NCBI RefSeq assembly: GCF_030123065.1
Contig: NZ_CP126093.1
Span: 3,414,001 to 3,478,000, forward strand
Length of the DNA: 64,000 nt
Reading direction: 5' to 3'
Origin: Neobacillus sp. DY30
Lineage (GTDB): Bacteria > Bacillota > Bacilli > Bacillales > Cytobacillaceae
Shown here: positions 9,160 through 18,924 of the stretch, one piece after another
Layout: each line of letters begins with the position of its first letter
How positions within the stretch are numbered: the stretch's first letter is position 1
Notes under the pieces: generated by a model
Database searches by the model: none
What the model was told of the DNA's origin: nothing
The model's input: only the letters and a program-made list of their open reading frames with translations
Translations under genes and position numbers: made by a program

Positions 9160-10167
9160 TTAACCTCCAGTGTTATGTAAGATTTCTTCTGCAATCAATT
9201 TATATGATTGGATTTTATCTGCTGGTGAATGTGTGATGGTTACAATCATAATTTCATTTGCATGAAATTTTTCCTGCAGTTCTTCTAATTTCTTTTTTAC
9301 CTGTTGAGGATTCCCTATGATCATACTGTCTTTCATCTCTGAAAGTATATCTTTATCTTCTTTCTGAAGATATTCCTTCGCTTCTTGGATGGAAGGAACT
9401 CCCATCTTCCCCTCTCCCCTTTTTCGTTGCAGCCCCCATACCAATGAACTTAAAGCTACATCATCCGCTTTTTCTGAGGTTTCTGCACAAATCGCTGTAA
9501 CAGTTACAATCACTTGTGGAACATCATTTTGTTTCCTCGGTTTAAAATGATTTTTATATAGATCGATTATGGCAGCCCCATCTTGGTCACTCATAAACTG
9601 TCCAAACGCGTAAGCAAGGCCATTCTCTGCAGCAAGTATTGCACTTTTTTTACTCGTACCAAGCAGCCAAGGCATTGGTGGAAGTGCTGGAACTGGAGCT
9701 GCAGTTACTTTCGCATGTTGGTGTTCAGGGGGAACATTATTATCTAGAAAATGCAGCAAATCTTTAACTGAGTTCGGCATGTTCCACACCTGTTGTAAAA
9801 AGTTATCAGATAAAGCATTGGTAGCTTCTGCTGAACCACCGGGAGCCCGGCCAATCCCCAAATCAACTCTATCAGGAAAGAGGGCAGCCAGCATATTGTA
9901 TACCTCGGCAACTTTATATGGTTTATAATGCGGTAATAAAACTGCCCCTGCACCGATCCTAATTTTATTGGTATTAGCACCAATATAACCTAACATTACT
10001 TCCGGCGCAGAACATGCAAGGCCTGGTAAATCATGATGTTCGGCAACCCAAAATCTCGTGTACCCTAAGGTTTCTCCAGCTTGCGCTAACTTCATTGATT
10101 CATTAAGTGCCTCTGCAGCAGTTTGATTAGAAGAAATTGGAGCTTGATCCAAAATACTTAATCTCAT
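9160..10167 (-). CDS. LLM-class flavin-dependent oxidoreductase (luciferase-like)
   Basis: A 335-aa single-domain bacterial-luciferase-like protein. It opens with LSILDQAPISSNQTAAEAL and has RFWVAEHHDLPG and VDLGIGRAPGGS, hallmarks of the single-subunit group that uses reduced flavin. These are soluble FMN-dependent monooxygenases or reductases of unknown substrate in Bacillus. GGAGGGAGGG lies upstream of ATG 10167. The DUF3219-like gene ends 18 bp upstream on the same strand, so the two may form an operon. The substrate cannot be predicted from sequence. Confidence 0.85.
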   Translation of the reverse strand: MRLSILDQAPISSNQTAAEALNESMKLAQAGETLGYTRFWVAEHHDLPGLACSAPEVMLGYIGANTNKIRIGAGAVLLPHYKPYKVAEVYNMLAALFPDRVDLGIGRAPGGSAEATNALSDNFLQQVWNMPNSVKDLLHFLDNNVPPEHQHAKVTAAPVPALPPMPWLLGTSKKSAILAAENGLAYAFGQFMSDQDGAAIIDLYKNHFKPRKQNDVPQVIVTVTAICAETSEKADDVALSSLVWGLQRKRGEGKMGVPSIQEAKEYLQKEDKDILSEMKDSMIIGNPQQVKKKLEELQEKFHANEIMIVTITHSPADKIQSYKLIAEEILHNTGG

Positions 10168-10185
10168 TGCTACCAGCCCTCCCTC

Positions 10186-10470
10186 CTATTCTTTTACTTC
10201 CAGCAAGGTTAGTTTAAACTCTCCAACATTTCCTTCTATATAAAGATTTGTAAAGGAAGTAGAATATTGCTGGATACTTGCTCTAAATGATAAATCACGC
10301 TCAGGAACCTTTACATCAAATGTACCTTTATACAAAAGTGTGGTGATATCATGATATTCCTCACTTGTTACGTCGAATTCCACTGAGATTTTATGTAAAT
10401 GTTCTATTTTTTCTTCGTTATACTTGTTAACTTTAATCGATTTTTCATTTAAAACAATCTCTTTCACCAT
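10186..10470 (-). CDS. DUF3219-like (YkvR-like) small protein
   Basis: A 94-aa soluble, beta-rich protein beginning MVKEIVLNEKSIKVNKY, resembling the DUF3219/YkvR family of Bacillus. Function unknown. I choose ATG 10470 because AAAGGAGA is 8 nt upstream; the longer frame to 10536 has no binding site. It is followed closely by the flavin oxidoreductase gene on the same strand. Confidence 0.65.
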   Translation of the reverse strand: MVKEIVLNEKSIKVNKYNEEKIEHLHKISVEFDVTSEEYHDITTLLYKGTFDVKVPERDLSFRASIQQYSTSFTNLYIEGNVGEFKLTLLEVKE

Positions 10471-10607
10471 TCTAAGTATCTCCTTTTTATCTTTATAAAG
10501 TATAATAGCACTTCCGTTGATAAATACAAAAATCATGCTTCAGTGCGATTCCTGCTTCCTTTTAAAATATGGTATGATAATAAAAGTTAATATCGAGGAG
10601 TGGAATC

Positions 10608-10868
10608 ATGAGCGTACATAAAGACTTAATTAAACATGCGAAAAATCAAAATCAAAGTTTCCAAGAGTTTAAAGCTTTGGACGAGCTTCGTGAAAAATAT
10701 ATTGAAGAAGCTGTTGAATTATGTAAACAAGGAAAACCTTTTACAACAGGTAAAATTAATGAAGTGACCAATAAAATGAACAAAATTAATTTACGAATCA
10801 TCTCACTTAGAAAAAATGTTACAACTAAAATGGTTCAAGAGTATGTAAAATCATTAGAGAATAAATAA
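10608..10868 (+). CDS. DUF2533-like (YpbS-like) small protein
   Basis: An 86-aa, highly charged, all-helical protein (SVHKDLIKHAKNQNQSFQEF at the start), resembling DUF2533/YpbS of Bacillus. No signal peptide or membrane segment. A start at ATG 10608 fits the GAGGAG just upstream. The divergent gap to the DUF3219-like gene (10471-10607) carries both start regions. Function unknown. Confidence 0.65.
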   Translation: MSVHKDLIKHAKNQNQSFQEFKALDELREKYIEEAVELCKQGKPFTTGKINEVTNKMNKINLRIISLRKNVTTKMVQEYVKSLENK

Positions 10869-10876
10869 TTTAGCCA

Positions 10877-10923
10877 TAAAAAACACCCCGTAAAAGTTAG
10901 AATGGTGTCTAACTTTTACGGGG
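10877..10923 (-). terminator. terminator of the YiaA-like gene (possibly bidirectional)
   Basis: A perfect 15-bp stem, CCCCGTAAAAGTTAG with its complement (10886-10900, 10909-10923), 8-nt loop. The T run TGTTTTTT follows only on the minus strand, so it mainly serves the gene to the right. Confidence 0.85.
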
Positions 10924-10969
10924 CAGTTCAATTTTGTTTCTGTCGTTTTTTACTGGGGCCCACAAATAA

Positions 10970-11440
10970 TCAATCTCTTTCTCTTGCCCTCTGTGTATCT
11001 CGAATATTCTTTTGAACCGTAATGGCTGCGAATAAACTAAGAACAAATGACATGCCATAAAATCCTTTTTCGCTCAAATCAATACTGCCAGCATTGTATA
11101 AACCGATACCCATTAATGAAATTGATACAATAAGTGCAAGCCAACTAATACCATAATAAATATTTGTAACAGGAATTCCCTCTTCTTTATCTCTAACTGC
11201 TTTTTGTAAAGAAACCGCTGCATAGAGCCCGAATATTAAAACAGCAAAGTAATATCCTTTTTCATTTAGTTGCATCTCCGCGTTAAACAAGCCTATGAAA
11301 TAAGCCGTAACACCAACTAACAGCGCACCCCAAGAAGCCCCTATGAAAGCTGGAGTGGGTTCTCCCTCTTTCCTTGCAACTTTCAATTTAGGATCCTTAT
11401 GTTTTCCATTATCTAATAAAACCTCATTTTCATTAGACAT
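10970..11440 (-). CDS. YiaA/YiaB-type membrane protein, duplicated two-helix domain
   Basis: A 156-aa membrane protein with four hydrophobic helices in two repeats. Each repeat has a pair of helices and a similar ending: [20 protein letters not shown] and [20 protein letters not shown], each followed by a basic turn (VRDKE, IRDTQ). This is the YiaAB two-helix domain twice. The N-terminal ~30 residues are hydrophilic. Function unknown in the family. The gene is monocistronic with its own terminator. Confidence 0.85.
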   Translation of the reverse strand: MSNENEVLLDNGKHKDPKLKVARKEGEPTPAFIGASWGALLVGVTAYFIGLFNAEMQLNEKGYYFAVLIFGLYAAVSLQKAVRDKEEGIPVTNIYYGISWLALIVSISLMGIGLYNAGSIDLSEKGFYGMSFVLSLFAAITVQKNIRDTQRARERD

Positions 11441-11573
11441 TGAAAGTTCCCCCCCATCTTTTTCTCTGTAAAAATAGAAAACCGCGGATACACTGTAGTG
11501 CTCTCACCTCATTCTATTATATAGAAAATTCTTACAAATAAAAGATGATTTTTTCTTAAATTTTTTAATTGAC

Positions 11574-12671
11574 CTACTTCCATTTTCCTGAACTATTCAA
11601 AGTAATTTTTGCTTCGATATTTATGTTCATATCCTGGTAGGATTGATATTTGTCTAATGCTTGCCAGTTATGGTAGGTCATTTTATTTCGTACATATCGA
11701 TTTATGCCAAGTGGGTCCAATTGGAGTTTCTGTAACTTTGCAATAAGTTCCTTACCCTCCTGATTAATTTTCTTGATAATAATATTTTCGATCTTTTTTT
11801 GTATTTTTGGATCCGAAATATCATCTTTCCCGGTATATTCCAGTACATCCCCTATTAATTCTATATGAATTGAGGCTTTTTTTGGATTAGTTGATGTTGA
11901 ATGAACGACAATATGGTGCTCCTTAAGTTCATAATTAAGCATTATTGAGGCTTGTTCTTCCTCTCCGACGTTAATTTGCTCGACGAAATTACCTTGTTTC
12001 ATTTCTTCTCGAAAAAGGAAAAGATATCGGGCTTCAGATGGCTTAAGGATTTCTACAAGTTTGTCTTCATGAAACAAACCGATGCCATTATAAGCAATGT
12101 TATTTTTTTCAACTTTAAAGACCGGCAGAATCGGATCGATTCCGTCGTCATAGTAATCTCTAAGGAATTGATAAATATTATAATTTGTCCTTATATTTTC
12201 TCGGTTTAATTTCGTTAAAAACTGCTCCAAATACGTAGCATTTTGCCCCTCGTTCTTAATCTGCAGCATCAAAATATCACTAGCTTGATCTTCTGCTAAT
12301 GCCAATTTAGCTCTTGTTCCAATACTGGGATCACGAACTAAGGATTGTAAGTACGGTAACATCCCCTGTTTCGCCAATTCCTGTCCATACAAAGTAACAC
12401 GAATTTGTCCGCTCTCGAGTTTTAAGTTTGTCTTCAATCTTACTTTTTCCCTTGCCTCTTTGCTTGATTTGCCTTCAACCATTATCGTTTTTCGATCATA
12501 TTTTCCATCTTTTGTAATAATTGGAAAGGTACCTGTTAATTTTAAAGGATTCTTTTCGTTATCCGTAACATCATAGCCTACTGCATTAACCAGCGCTAAA
12601 TCATCTATAATCCGCTGCTCGGCACATCCACTCAGAACAAATATTATGATTATGAAGAAAACCTTATTCAT
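11574..12671 (-). CDS. gerKC: spore germination receptor subunit C (lipoprotein)
   Basis: A 365-aa Ger(x)C-family lipoprotein. The N terminus MNKVFFIIIIFVLSGCAEQ has a lipobox LSGC with Cys16. The body follows the GerC pattern, beginning LVNAVGYDVTD and with YNGIGLFHEDKLVEIL in the middle. It is the outer-leaflet subunit of a nutrient germinant receptor in the spore inner membrane. It is last in an A-B-C operon and overlaps subunit B by 8 bp. The specific receptor (GerA, GerK or other) cannot be fixed from sequence, so the K name is provisional. Confidence 0.85.
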   Translation of the reverse strand: MNKVFFIIIIFVLSGCAEQRIIDDLALVNAVGYDVTDNEKNPLKLTGTFPIITKDGKYDRKTIMVEGKSSKEAREKVRLKTNLKLESGQIRVTLYGQELAKQGMLPYLQSLVRDPSIGTRAKLALAEDQASDILMLQIKNEGQNATYLEQFLTKLNRENIRTNYNIYQFLRDYYDDGIDPILPVFKVEKNNIAYNGIGLFHEDKLVEILKPSEARYLFLFREEMKQGNFVEQINVGEEEQASIMLNYELKEHHIVVHSTSTNPKKASIHIELIGDVLEYTGKDDISDPKIQKKIENIIIKKINQEGKELIAKLQKLQLDPLGINRYVRNKMTYHNWQALDKYQSYQDMNINIEAKITLNSSGKWK

Positions 12672-13749
12672 TTGCTGATTTCCTGTTCATTTTTTTAGTT
12701 ATGACAACGATAAGCAATAAAAGAATTGGTAATAGAAAGGCAATGGCTGTTGCTGCATAAGTAATATAGTTTAACCATTGTTCAACATCTTTTATTACCT
12801 TTGGTATAAAGGAAACAAAAAAACTAATAATCAGAATACCTATTAGGAGAAAGTTTGATTTTACCCTTTTAAACTGATATTGTAATAGTTCTTTTGTCCC
12901 CCATAAATACATGACCGTTGTCAAAAGCACCTTTAAACCGAAAACTGAAAAGGTAAAACTTTCAACGCGTTCAAGGACGGGAAATGATATGTACCCCAAT
13001 AGTGTTACTACCGGGTACCACTCCCTTAACAATTGCTCAAAGCTGAAAAAACCAAAACTGACGAAGGTTACCCCTAAATATATCATGGATGTAATCGTAT
13101 TCCCTGCTATAAGAGATTTTAATTGTTTCCTCTCTATCATATGGATAAATAAAATGGACAGTTCATATCCTAAAAGGGCTGTAAAAATAGATAATCCCCC
13201 TTTTACCATATCCGTATCACCTTTAAAAATAAACGGTGTAAGCCGATTAAAGCTAAATTCCGGAAGGTGGAAAGCTAATAAAAACACGGTCCAAACCGTA
13301 AAATAAAACAATACCACCGTTGATTTAGCAATTTGATAAAGATCCCTTTTTAGCAACATATACGATAAGATGTAACCCATTGAAAAAAAGTAAAATAGGG
13401 ATACGTTATTGTAGAACAAGATTTTAAGGATCATTGAAAACTTAACCATCACAAATACCCCTAGCAGCATCCATACGACAGCAATAAACAAATTAACCGG
13501 AAATGTAATCCATTTCGGGAAAATCGAAATGATTTCAAAGAAGGACTTCCCTTTGCTTACTTTATATACGAGCCAAATGAGAACTAGATTGATATTAACA
13601 ATGAGAGAGATTAAGATAAGTCCAATCCAGCCGTTTGTCCCAAAAGCTTCTGCAACAAGCCGGGGTAAAGTAAATAATGTAACACCCGACTGAATTAAAT
13701 AAACCAGAATCGAGGCTTGAAAGGGTGATAACTTTTCTTTCATTTGCAC
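12664..13749 (-). CDS. gerKB: spore germination receptor subunit B (permease)
   Basis: A 361-aa integral membrane protein of the GerAB/amino-acid permease type with about ten transmembrane helices. It opens KLSPFQASILVYLIQSGVTL and ends in a basic tail. In the family this subunit is thought to bind the germinant. GTG 13749 has AAAGGGG 9 nt upstream; ATG 13743 is the alternative. It lies 5 bp after subunit A and overlaps subunit C. Confidence 0.85.
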   Translation of the reverse strand: MQMKEKLSPFQASILVYLIQSGVTLFTLPRLVAEAFGTNGWIGLILISLIVNINLVLIWLVYKVSKGKSFFEIISIFPKWITFPVNLFIAVVWMLLGVFVMVKFSMILKILFYNNVSLFYFFSMGYILSYMLLKRDLYQIAKSTVVLFYFTVWTVFLLAFHLPEFSFNRLTPFIFKGDTDMVKGGLSIFTALLGYELSILFIHMIERKQLKSLIAGNTITSMIYLGVTFVSFGFFSFEQLLREWYPVVTLLGYISFPVLERVESFTFSVFGLKVLLTTVMYLWGTKELLQYQFKRVKSNFLLIGILIISFFVSFIPKVIKDVEQWLNYITYAATAIAFLLPILLLLIVVITKKMNRKSANE

Positions 13750-13754
13750 GAATG

Positions 13755-15206
13755 TTAACCCCTTTCAGCTTTTTTCTTAAAAGGTCCCCTTATCAATGAG
13801 AATTTAAAAAACTTTGGATACATGGGCGATATAGGAAATAAATAGGGAGAATTTAAATTAGTCATGCTGCTTAAATGGATAATCAAAATCCCCATCCCGA
13901 AAACAATCCCAATATTACCCCAAAATCCTGAGATTATTATAAATCCAAAGCGAACAATTCTTATTGATGCACTTAATAAATAACTTGGTACCACAAATGA
14001 TGCGATAGCGGAAGCTGCTACTACAATAATGAGAATATTACTGGTAATCCCTGCCTGAACAGCTGCCTGCCCGATTACAATCCCACCTACAATACCAATT
14101 GTCTGTCCAACTTTGGTTGGAAGCCTTGCTCCGGCTTCTCGGAGCAGCTCTAGTAAGAATTCTAGAAAAAGAGCCTCAATAACTGGCGGAAACGGTACTT
14201 TACTTCGTGATTCCAGTAATGTCGGGAGTAATGCCTGCGGAATCATTTCATAATGATAGGTTGTAACGCCCACATATAGGGCAGTAAATAATAGGGTAAC
14301 CAAAATGGCAATATATCGCGTTATTTTAATAAAAGTACCGACAATCCATCTTTGTCCGAAATCATCCATGGATTCCATAAAATCAAAAAAACTGACTGGT
14401 GTACAAAATGCAAACGGACTGTTGTCCATTAGCCCTACGATTTTCCCTTCAAACAATTTATATACCGTTACATCTGGTCTTTCTGTGGTATAAAATTGTG
14501 GAAATGGTGAATTTGGATGTTCATCGATAAATTGAACAAGCATATTCGTATCCGCTATTCCATCATTATGAACGGATAAAATCCTTTTTTTAATTTCTTC
14601 AATATCCTTATTTGAAGCGACACCTTCGATATATAGTAAATAAACTGTTCTTTTAGACGTCGTACCTACATGCAATTTTATCGTCTTAAGTTGGGAACTC
14701 ATCACCCTTTTTCGAATAAGAGATAAATTTACATCAACAGTCTCCACAAAAGAGTCATGCGAACCAAGAATAACTGTTTCTGTTTCAGAGGGTGAAATCG
14801 AACGCCCTTTTCCCTCTTTAAAAGGAAGTTCATAGGCTTGTTTCTCAGTAAATAAAATTGCACTTCCAGATAATATTGCTTCTTCAAGACCGTTCATATC
14901 TTGCACTATTTTGAACTCTGAATGGGCTAAATAAGGCTGCAACTCTTCAGGTGTAATATTTCTTAATTTTGGTAAAAATTGTTCATAAAGATCCTTATTC
15001 ATTAAATAACTAAAGTAATAAATTCTTACTGTTAAATGCGGAAACTCTGTGACACTTAAATCAGAACTATTCTTAAAATTGTTAATAAATTGTTGTAATA
15101 ATTGCTCTCCCGCTAATTTGTATCCTTCTTTATCACTTGAATTGGTTTGTAAAATGTTTTTCTGCAGTTTGAAGTCCTTCAAAAAGCGATTGCGATCTTT
15201 ACGCAT
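13755..15206 (-). CDS. gerKA: spore germination receptor subunit A
   Basis: A 483-aa GerA-family protein. It has a large N-terminal soluble domain (~1-280), with FLKDFKLQKNI near the start and the GLMDNSPFAFCTPVSFFDF segment, and a membrane domain of about five helices from ~300. The start at ATG 15206 gives the usual GerA length; the frame runs on to 15263 but without a binding site. It is first in an A-B-C receptor operon. By analogy the operon is transcribed in the forespore, but I could not define a sigma-G promoter in the 120-bp divergent gap (15207-15326). Confidence 0.88.
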   Translation of the reverse strand: MRKDRNRFLKDFKLQKNILQTNSSDKEGYKLAGEQLLQQFINNFKNSSDLSVTEFPHLTVRIYYFSYLMNKDLYEQFLPKLRNITPEELQPYLAHSEFKIVQDMNGLEEAILSGSAILFTEKQAYELPFKEGKGRSISPSETETVILGSHDSFVETVDVNLSLIRKRVMSSQLKTIKLHVGTTSKRTVYLLYIEGVASNKDIEEIKKRILSVHNDGIADTNMLVQFIDEHPNSPFPQFYTTERPDVTVYKLFEGKIVGLMDNSPFAFCTPVSFFDFMESMDDFGQRWIVGTFIKITRYIAILVTLLFTALYVGVTTYHYEMIPQALLPTLLESRSKVPFPPVIEALFLEFLLELLREAGARLPTKVGQTIGIVGGIVIGQAAVQAGITSNILIIVVAASAIASFVVPSYLLSASIRIVRFGFIIISGFWGNIGIVFGMGILIIHLSSMTNLNSPYLFPISPMYPKFFKFSLIRGPFKKKAERG

Positions 15207-15326
15207 TTCGCACCCGCCCCATCTTTTTCTTTTATTTTTTGCTAACAATGGTAATTTATACATTTATTTAAAACTTGAATAATAATTTGTATAAGAGAGG
15301 CAGATTGCAGTTAAAGGAGGTTACCG

Positions 15327-16166
15327 GTGAAAAACTTAAATCCATTTTCTCCTTGGGAAGAGCATTATTTTTGGGTCAATATACTCTTGGATCATGCCAT
15401 TTTTGTTCGAGATTACCTATCACCCGTCGAGGTAAACCTTATAGAAGAAGCGGCAACGTATATTAGCAGATTCACAGAGGTAAGAAACAGGTTAGAACAA
15501 ATTCCAAAAACAAGTAATATAAATTCTCAGGCGTTGGTTGAATTCTCAAAGCTTGCCGCTCAGGTTTCCTATGATTATTATCTCTTTGAAGGAAAGATTC
15601 TTAACTTACAATTAAATAATAAAATTCTAATCAACATAACCCCCACCTATTTTAATGGAACATTAAATGAAAACGGTGAATATTTACGGATTCTGCAGTA
15701 TTACATGAATGGAACTGATTATCCTCCACTTCCATTAGTGGATTTGTTAGACCTTTGGTTAGAAGATCAGATTGGTCATGCTGCATTATTGAATCGAGCA
15801 CTGGATGGTATCGAACTAATACTTCATGAAAGAGTGAACACACTTAGTAAGCTATTTTCAGCACACACATTAAAAAATGACGCCATAAAAGGTTATTTAC
15901 GGTTTATGCCTCCTCATTTCCCAATCCAAATCTCCTTTGCACGTGAAGTAAGTGGAACAGTGCTTGCTTTTAATCAATTAGTCGAACATGTTATTAAGCT
16001 ATATAAAGGAAAAGAAGTTTTAAATGCAACAACGCTGCGATTTCTAGAACACCATTTTCCCGAGTCCTGTTATTTTTTAACCAAACTAAGTGCATTTGTC
16101 CCTGATATGGAAAGGCCTCCATGTTCTTTAACAGCCTATTTTAAAAACTACCATAATGGGTATTAA
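15327..16166 (+). CDS. DUF2935 protein
   Basis: A 279-aa soluble protein made of two similar helical halves, each starting with a W/E/H-rich helix (PFSPWEEHYFWVNILLDHAI; LWLEDQIGHAALLNRALDG). The repeated His/Glu positions are typical of DUF2935 and suggest a metal-binding four-helix fold. It starts at GTG 15327 with an ideal AAAGGAGG. Divergent from the germination operon. Family function unknown. Confidence 0.8.
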   Translation: MKNLNPFSPWEEHYFWVNILLDHAIFVRDYLSPVEVNLIEEAATYISRFTEVRNRLEQIPKTSNINSQALVEFSKLAAQVSYDYYLFEGKILNLQLNNKILINITPTYFNGTLNENGEYLRILQYYMNGTDYPPLPLVDLLDLWLEDQIGHAALLNRALDGIELILHERVNTLSKLFSAHTLKNDAIKGYLRFMPPHFPIQISFAREVSGTVLAFNQLVEHVIKLYKGKEVLNATTLRFLEHHFPESCYFLTKLSAFVPDMERPPCSLTAYFKNYHNGY

Positions 16167-16241
16167 AATGGTTAATCCATTCTCTGTTTGCTCATACTAA
16201 TTTTGGATTGATGATTATTAGAAATGGAGTTGAACATTTGA

Positions 16242-16607
16242 ATGGAATTCGAAGCAAGAAATTCTACAGAAGCAGCCTTACATGAGTATAAATCTGGTTT
16301 AGGGGTATTTACTCAAAAAATGCCGGAGTTTGCTAGACACTTCAATGCCTTTACAGAAGAATGTTTTAAAGAGGGTGCATTATCTCAACGGGAAAAGCAA
16401 TTAATTGCATTAGGCATTAGTTTGTATACACAGGATGAATATTGTATTATTTATCATACAAAGGGATGTCTTGATCAGGGATGTTCCGAACAGGAAATCC
16501 TTGAAGCTGTTGGTGTTACGGCAGCATTTGGCGGCGGAGCAGCAATGAGCCAGGCAGTTACGCTAGTTCAGGAATGCATTACGGATTTAAATCAACTAAA
16601 ACAATAA
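16242..16607 (+). CDS. carboxymuconolactone decarboxylase / AhpD-like protein
   Basis: A 121-aa CMD-family protein: [21 protein letters not shown], then [14 protein letters not shown], then [15 protein letters not shown]. In AhpD the active site is a CxxC plus a downstream His. Here Cys and His of C-I-I-Y-H are present but the second Cys of CxxC is not (Tyr at that place), while two more Cys lie just after. It may therefore be a CMD-like protein without classical AhpD peroxidase chemistry. The upstream binding site is weak (TGGAGT). Confidence 0.8.
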   Translation: MEFEARNSTEAALHEYKSGLGVFTQKMPEFARHFNAFTEECFKEGALSQREKQLIALGISLYTQDEYCIIYHTKGCLDQGCSEQEILEAVGVTAAFGGGAAMSQAVTLVQECITDLNQLKQ

Positions 16608-16616
16608 ATTACTTTT

Positions 16617-16660
16617 AAAAAACCACCACAGAACACTAGTTCGTTCTGTGGTGGTTTTTT
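16617..16660. terminator. bidirectional terminator between convergent genes
   Basis: An 18-bp stem (16617-16634 with 16643-16660) including ACCACCACAGAAC, A run on the left and T run on the right, so it works on both strands. It touches the stop of the gene to the right. Confidence 0.9.
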
Positions 16661-17844
16661 CAGTGAATATGGTTTTTAACTTGTTTCATAAGGTACTGAA
16701 CGAAATCATCATCTTTTACTAACCACACCTCATAATTTCTTTTCAAGTAACTTTCCCCTTCTCCAAAACTTGCAAAGGTTTCTTCCAATCGTTTTTGGCC
16801 TTTTTGAATGGCCCATTCATCGTCATTTACTTGATGAAGCAGGAAGTAATCTTCTCTTCTGCTTTTATATAATGTACCAAACTCAGAACCCTTAAGGTTA
16901 TAACGATTTCGTCTCGCATCTTCTGGAATTGGTTCCAGGTGAAAGGTTTCGGTTACAAAACTTTTATATGCTTCTTCGGTTAACGAACACCCCGATGCCT
17001 TTGCATGTCCTCCTCCACCGTATTGTCCGGCAACTTCAGAAACATCAATATGATCGTGAATGGTTCGGAAACCCATCCGCTTTCCGCCAATATTTAAAAT
17101 TGCTATATAATCAAGATGAGGATATTCTTTCCCTAATTCATTTCCGAGTTCTGAATGATAAGATTCCGCATAAACAACACCTGCGAAAAGACCTCCCAGT
17201 TCCGCTTGAACAAGCTCTCTCCTTTTCCTGCGAATATAGCGGTCAATTTTGTCTTCTTCCATATCTAAAATTTTCGTTTCAAACTCATCAAAATGAAAGT
17301 GGTCACTAGTCTGTAGCCGATTAATCATTTTTTCTTCAAATTCGTCAATGGAAACTAGAAAAAATAAAGCATTTAGACGCTGGGCATTTTGATTATCATT
17401 CTTCTCCCATTCCCATGTATCGTATTGTCTCACCAGCTCGACAAATTCTGTTATTGCAGCTGACTCCTCAATCAACTGATGGGAAATTAGATAGCCATAT
17501 AATAATGATGTCGCAGAAGTTAATTTTCCTTCATCGTCCTCAACAACGACATGCCCCCATGGATAATCATTGTAATGCAGTGCTGTTTTATGATGGTCGA
17601 TTAGCTGTACTTTTCCACCAGCTTGATAAAACTCATTAATCCTCTGTTCATTTTTTTCATTGACAGACAAATCGGTAATGAATAAAAACGTGTTTTTGTC
17701 TTCATTTTCGAAAAACCATTCTACTTCACGATTTAAACCAGAAATGGAATTGTAGCGGACCTTTACGTCTTCCCCAAAGGCAAGCTTTGCTAGAATTCCA
17801 CACCCGACACCATCTAAATCATTATGTGACAACAGTTTGTACAT
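16660..17844 (-). CDS. nrnB: DHH-family phosphoesterase, NrnB-like oligoribonuclease
   Basis: A 394-aa DHH/DHHA1 protein. Metal-binding motifs are SHNDLDG (residues 6-12), FITDLS (~55-60) and IDHHK (82-86). The C-terminal DHHA1 glycine motif is GGGGHAKASGCS. Its length and motif order match the B. subtilis NrnB (YngD) group, which degrades short RNA oligonucleotides from the 3' end. I choose ATG 17844 because GAGGTGAAG is directly upstream; the frame extends to 17907 without a binding site. The NrnB assignment is by family resemblance. Confidence 0.75.
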   Translation of the reverse strand: MYKLLSHNDLDGVGCGILAKLAFGEDVKVRYNSISGLNREVEWFFENEDKNTFLFITDLSVNEKNEQRINEFYQAGGKVQLIDHHKTALHYNDYPWGHVVVEDDEGKLTSATSLLYGYLISHQLIEESAAITEFVELVRQYDTWEWEKNDNQNAQRLNALFFLVSIDEFEEKMINRLQTSDHFHFDEFETKILDMEEDKIDRYIRRKRRELVQAELGGLFAGVVYAESYHSELGNELGKEYPHLDYIAILNIGGKRMGFRTIHDHIDVSEVAGQYGGGGHAKASGCSLTEEAYKSFVTETFHLEPIPEDARRNRYNLKGSEFGTLYKSRREDYFLLHQVNDDEWAIQKGQKRLEETFASFGEGESYLKRNYEVWLVKDDDFVQYLMKQVKNHIH

Positions 17845-17901
17845 GCTCTTCACCTCATAAAGTAGTATGGTATCAAAAGGGTAAAAATATTGAATGACGT
17901 C

Positions 17902-17938
17902 AAACAAAAAACCCGCCGCTTCTAAAAGTGCGAGTTTT
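17902..17938 (-). terminator. terminator after the patatin gene
   Basis: On the minus strand an AAAACTCGC...GCGGGTTTT hairpin with a small internal loop, followed by a T run, 6 nt after the patatin stop. Confidence 0.7.
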
Positions 17939-17943
17939 GTCCG

Positions 17944-18855
17944 TTAAATTCCTAGAAAAGAAAGGATATCATTTTTCTGTTTCTGAAAGACAGTTCTACC
18001 CAATTCACTAAGTATATCCATATAGTTGACCTCATCGAAAGGTACTTCCTCTCCTAAGTCTTCATTGATTCGAAGGTAATGGTCCTTAAGGAGAAGCTGA
18101 CAATGATAGGTCACAGATTCTGAAGAAAGGTGAAGGGCCAAATCGAGAAGCTTTGGTGTGACCTTCAGCGAAGGCAAATGAAATGGGAGCCATTGATTGA
18201 TTCCCCAATACTTATCATTATTGTTTGTAAAATCAATATTCTGTAATCCAGTGCCAATCGATAAGATATTGATATCTTTCATACTTTTTTGAAAGAAATG
18301 AATCGCTTCGGTTAAGCAGACCAATGAAGGATTATTTGCCCATAACCCGCCATCTATGGATAAGTATTGATCCCCTATTTTGTTAGGAGGGAAATAGACA
18401 GGTGCCGAGCAGGAGGATAGGACAGCGTCCCATACTTTTATGGATAGATCATCACAATCAGGATGCCCGTAGTTTGAGCGGTGTGTAAACGGTTTTCCAT
18501 GTGTAATGTCCACGGCAGGAATAAGCAGGGGCTTGGTTATATCCTTTAGCTCCACTTCACCAAATGCATTTTTTAAAAGATGTCTTAATGCTCGGTCACT
18601 GTAGACACTCTTGAATAGTCCGACCTTTGCCTGTCTGGTAAAAATCTTCCCGCCATAATACCTGTAGCTTTCATAGATTTCTCTCATATCTTTATTCAGT
18701 GAAACAGAGGCAGCGATGATTGCTCCTGTACTAGTACCAGCTACTACATCAAACAACTCTCCAACAGGATGGCCCACTTCTTCTTCCAATGCTTGTAAAA
18801 TGGCAATTGCAAAAATACCTCGTATGCCACCACCATCAATACATAGTAATTTCAT
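17944..18855 (-). CDS. patatin-like phospholipase
   Basis: A 303-aa patatin hydrolase with all active-site elements: oxyanion loop DGGGIRGI (residues 7-14), nucleophile Ser42 in GTSTG, and Asp168 in SIDGG of the Ser-Asp dyad. Predicted to hydrolyse acyl esters of membrane lipids. No signal peptide, so cytoplasmic. It is preceded on the same strand, 69 bp upstream, by a glycine-rich repeat protein. Patatins of this form also serve as phage-defence effectors (CapV-type), but no nucleotide cyclase or other defence partner is visible here, so I call it only a patatin. Confidence 0.85.
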   Translation of the reverse strand: MKLLCIDGGGIRGIFAIAILQALEEEVGHPVGELFDVVAGTSTGAIIAASVSLNKDMREIYESYRYYGGKIFTRQAKVGLFKSVYSDRALRHLLKNAFGEVELKDITKPLLIPAVDITHGKPFTHRSNYGHPDCDDLSIKVWDAVLSSCSAPVYFPPNKIGDQYLSIDGGLWANNPSLVCLTEAIHFFQKSMKDINILSIGTGLQNIDFTNNNDKYWGINQWLPFHLPSLKVTPKLLDLALHLSSESVTYHCQLLLKDHYLRINEDLGEEVPFDEVNYMDILSELGRTVFQKQKNDILSFLGI

Positions 18856-18924
18856 TTAAATTTCACCTTTATTAACCTTCTTTTCCTCAGTGTGCCCCTA
18901 CTTCACTTTCCTTATCACCGTCAG

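Noticed and set aside
12911..13306. 131-codon plus-strand ORF within the germination permease gene
   Set aside because: Antisense to a clear membrane protein; low-complexity, no binding site.
17944..18855. Patatin as a CBASS (CapV) effector
   Set aside because: No CD-NTase, E1/E2/JAB or other defence gene lies near; DHH phosphoesterase and phhA flank the pair. Left as a plain patatin.
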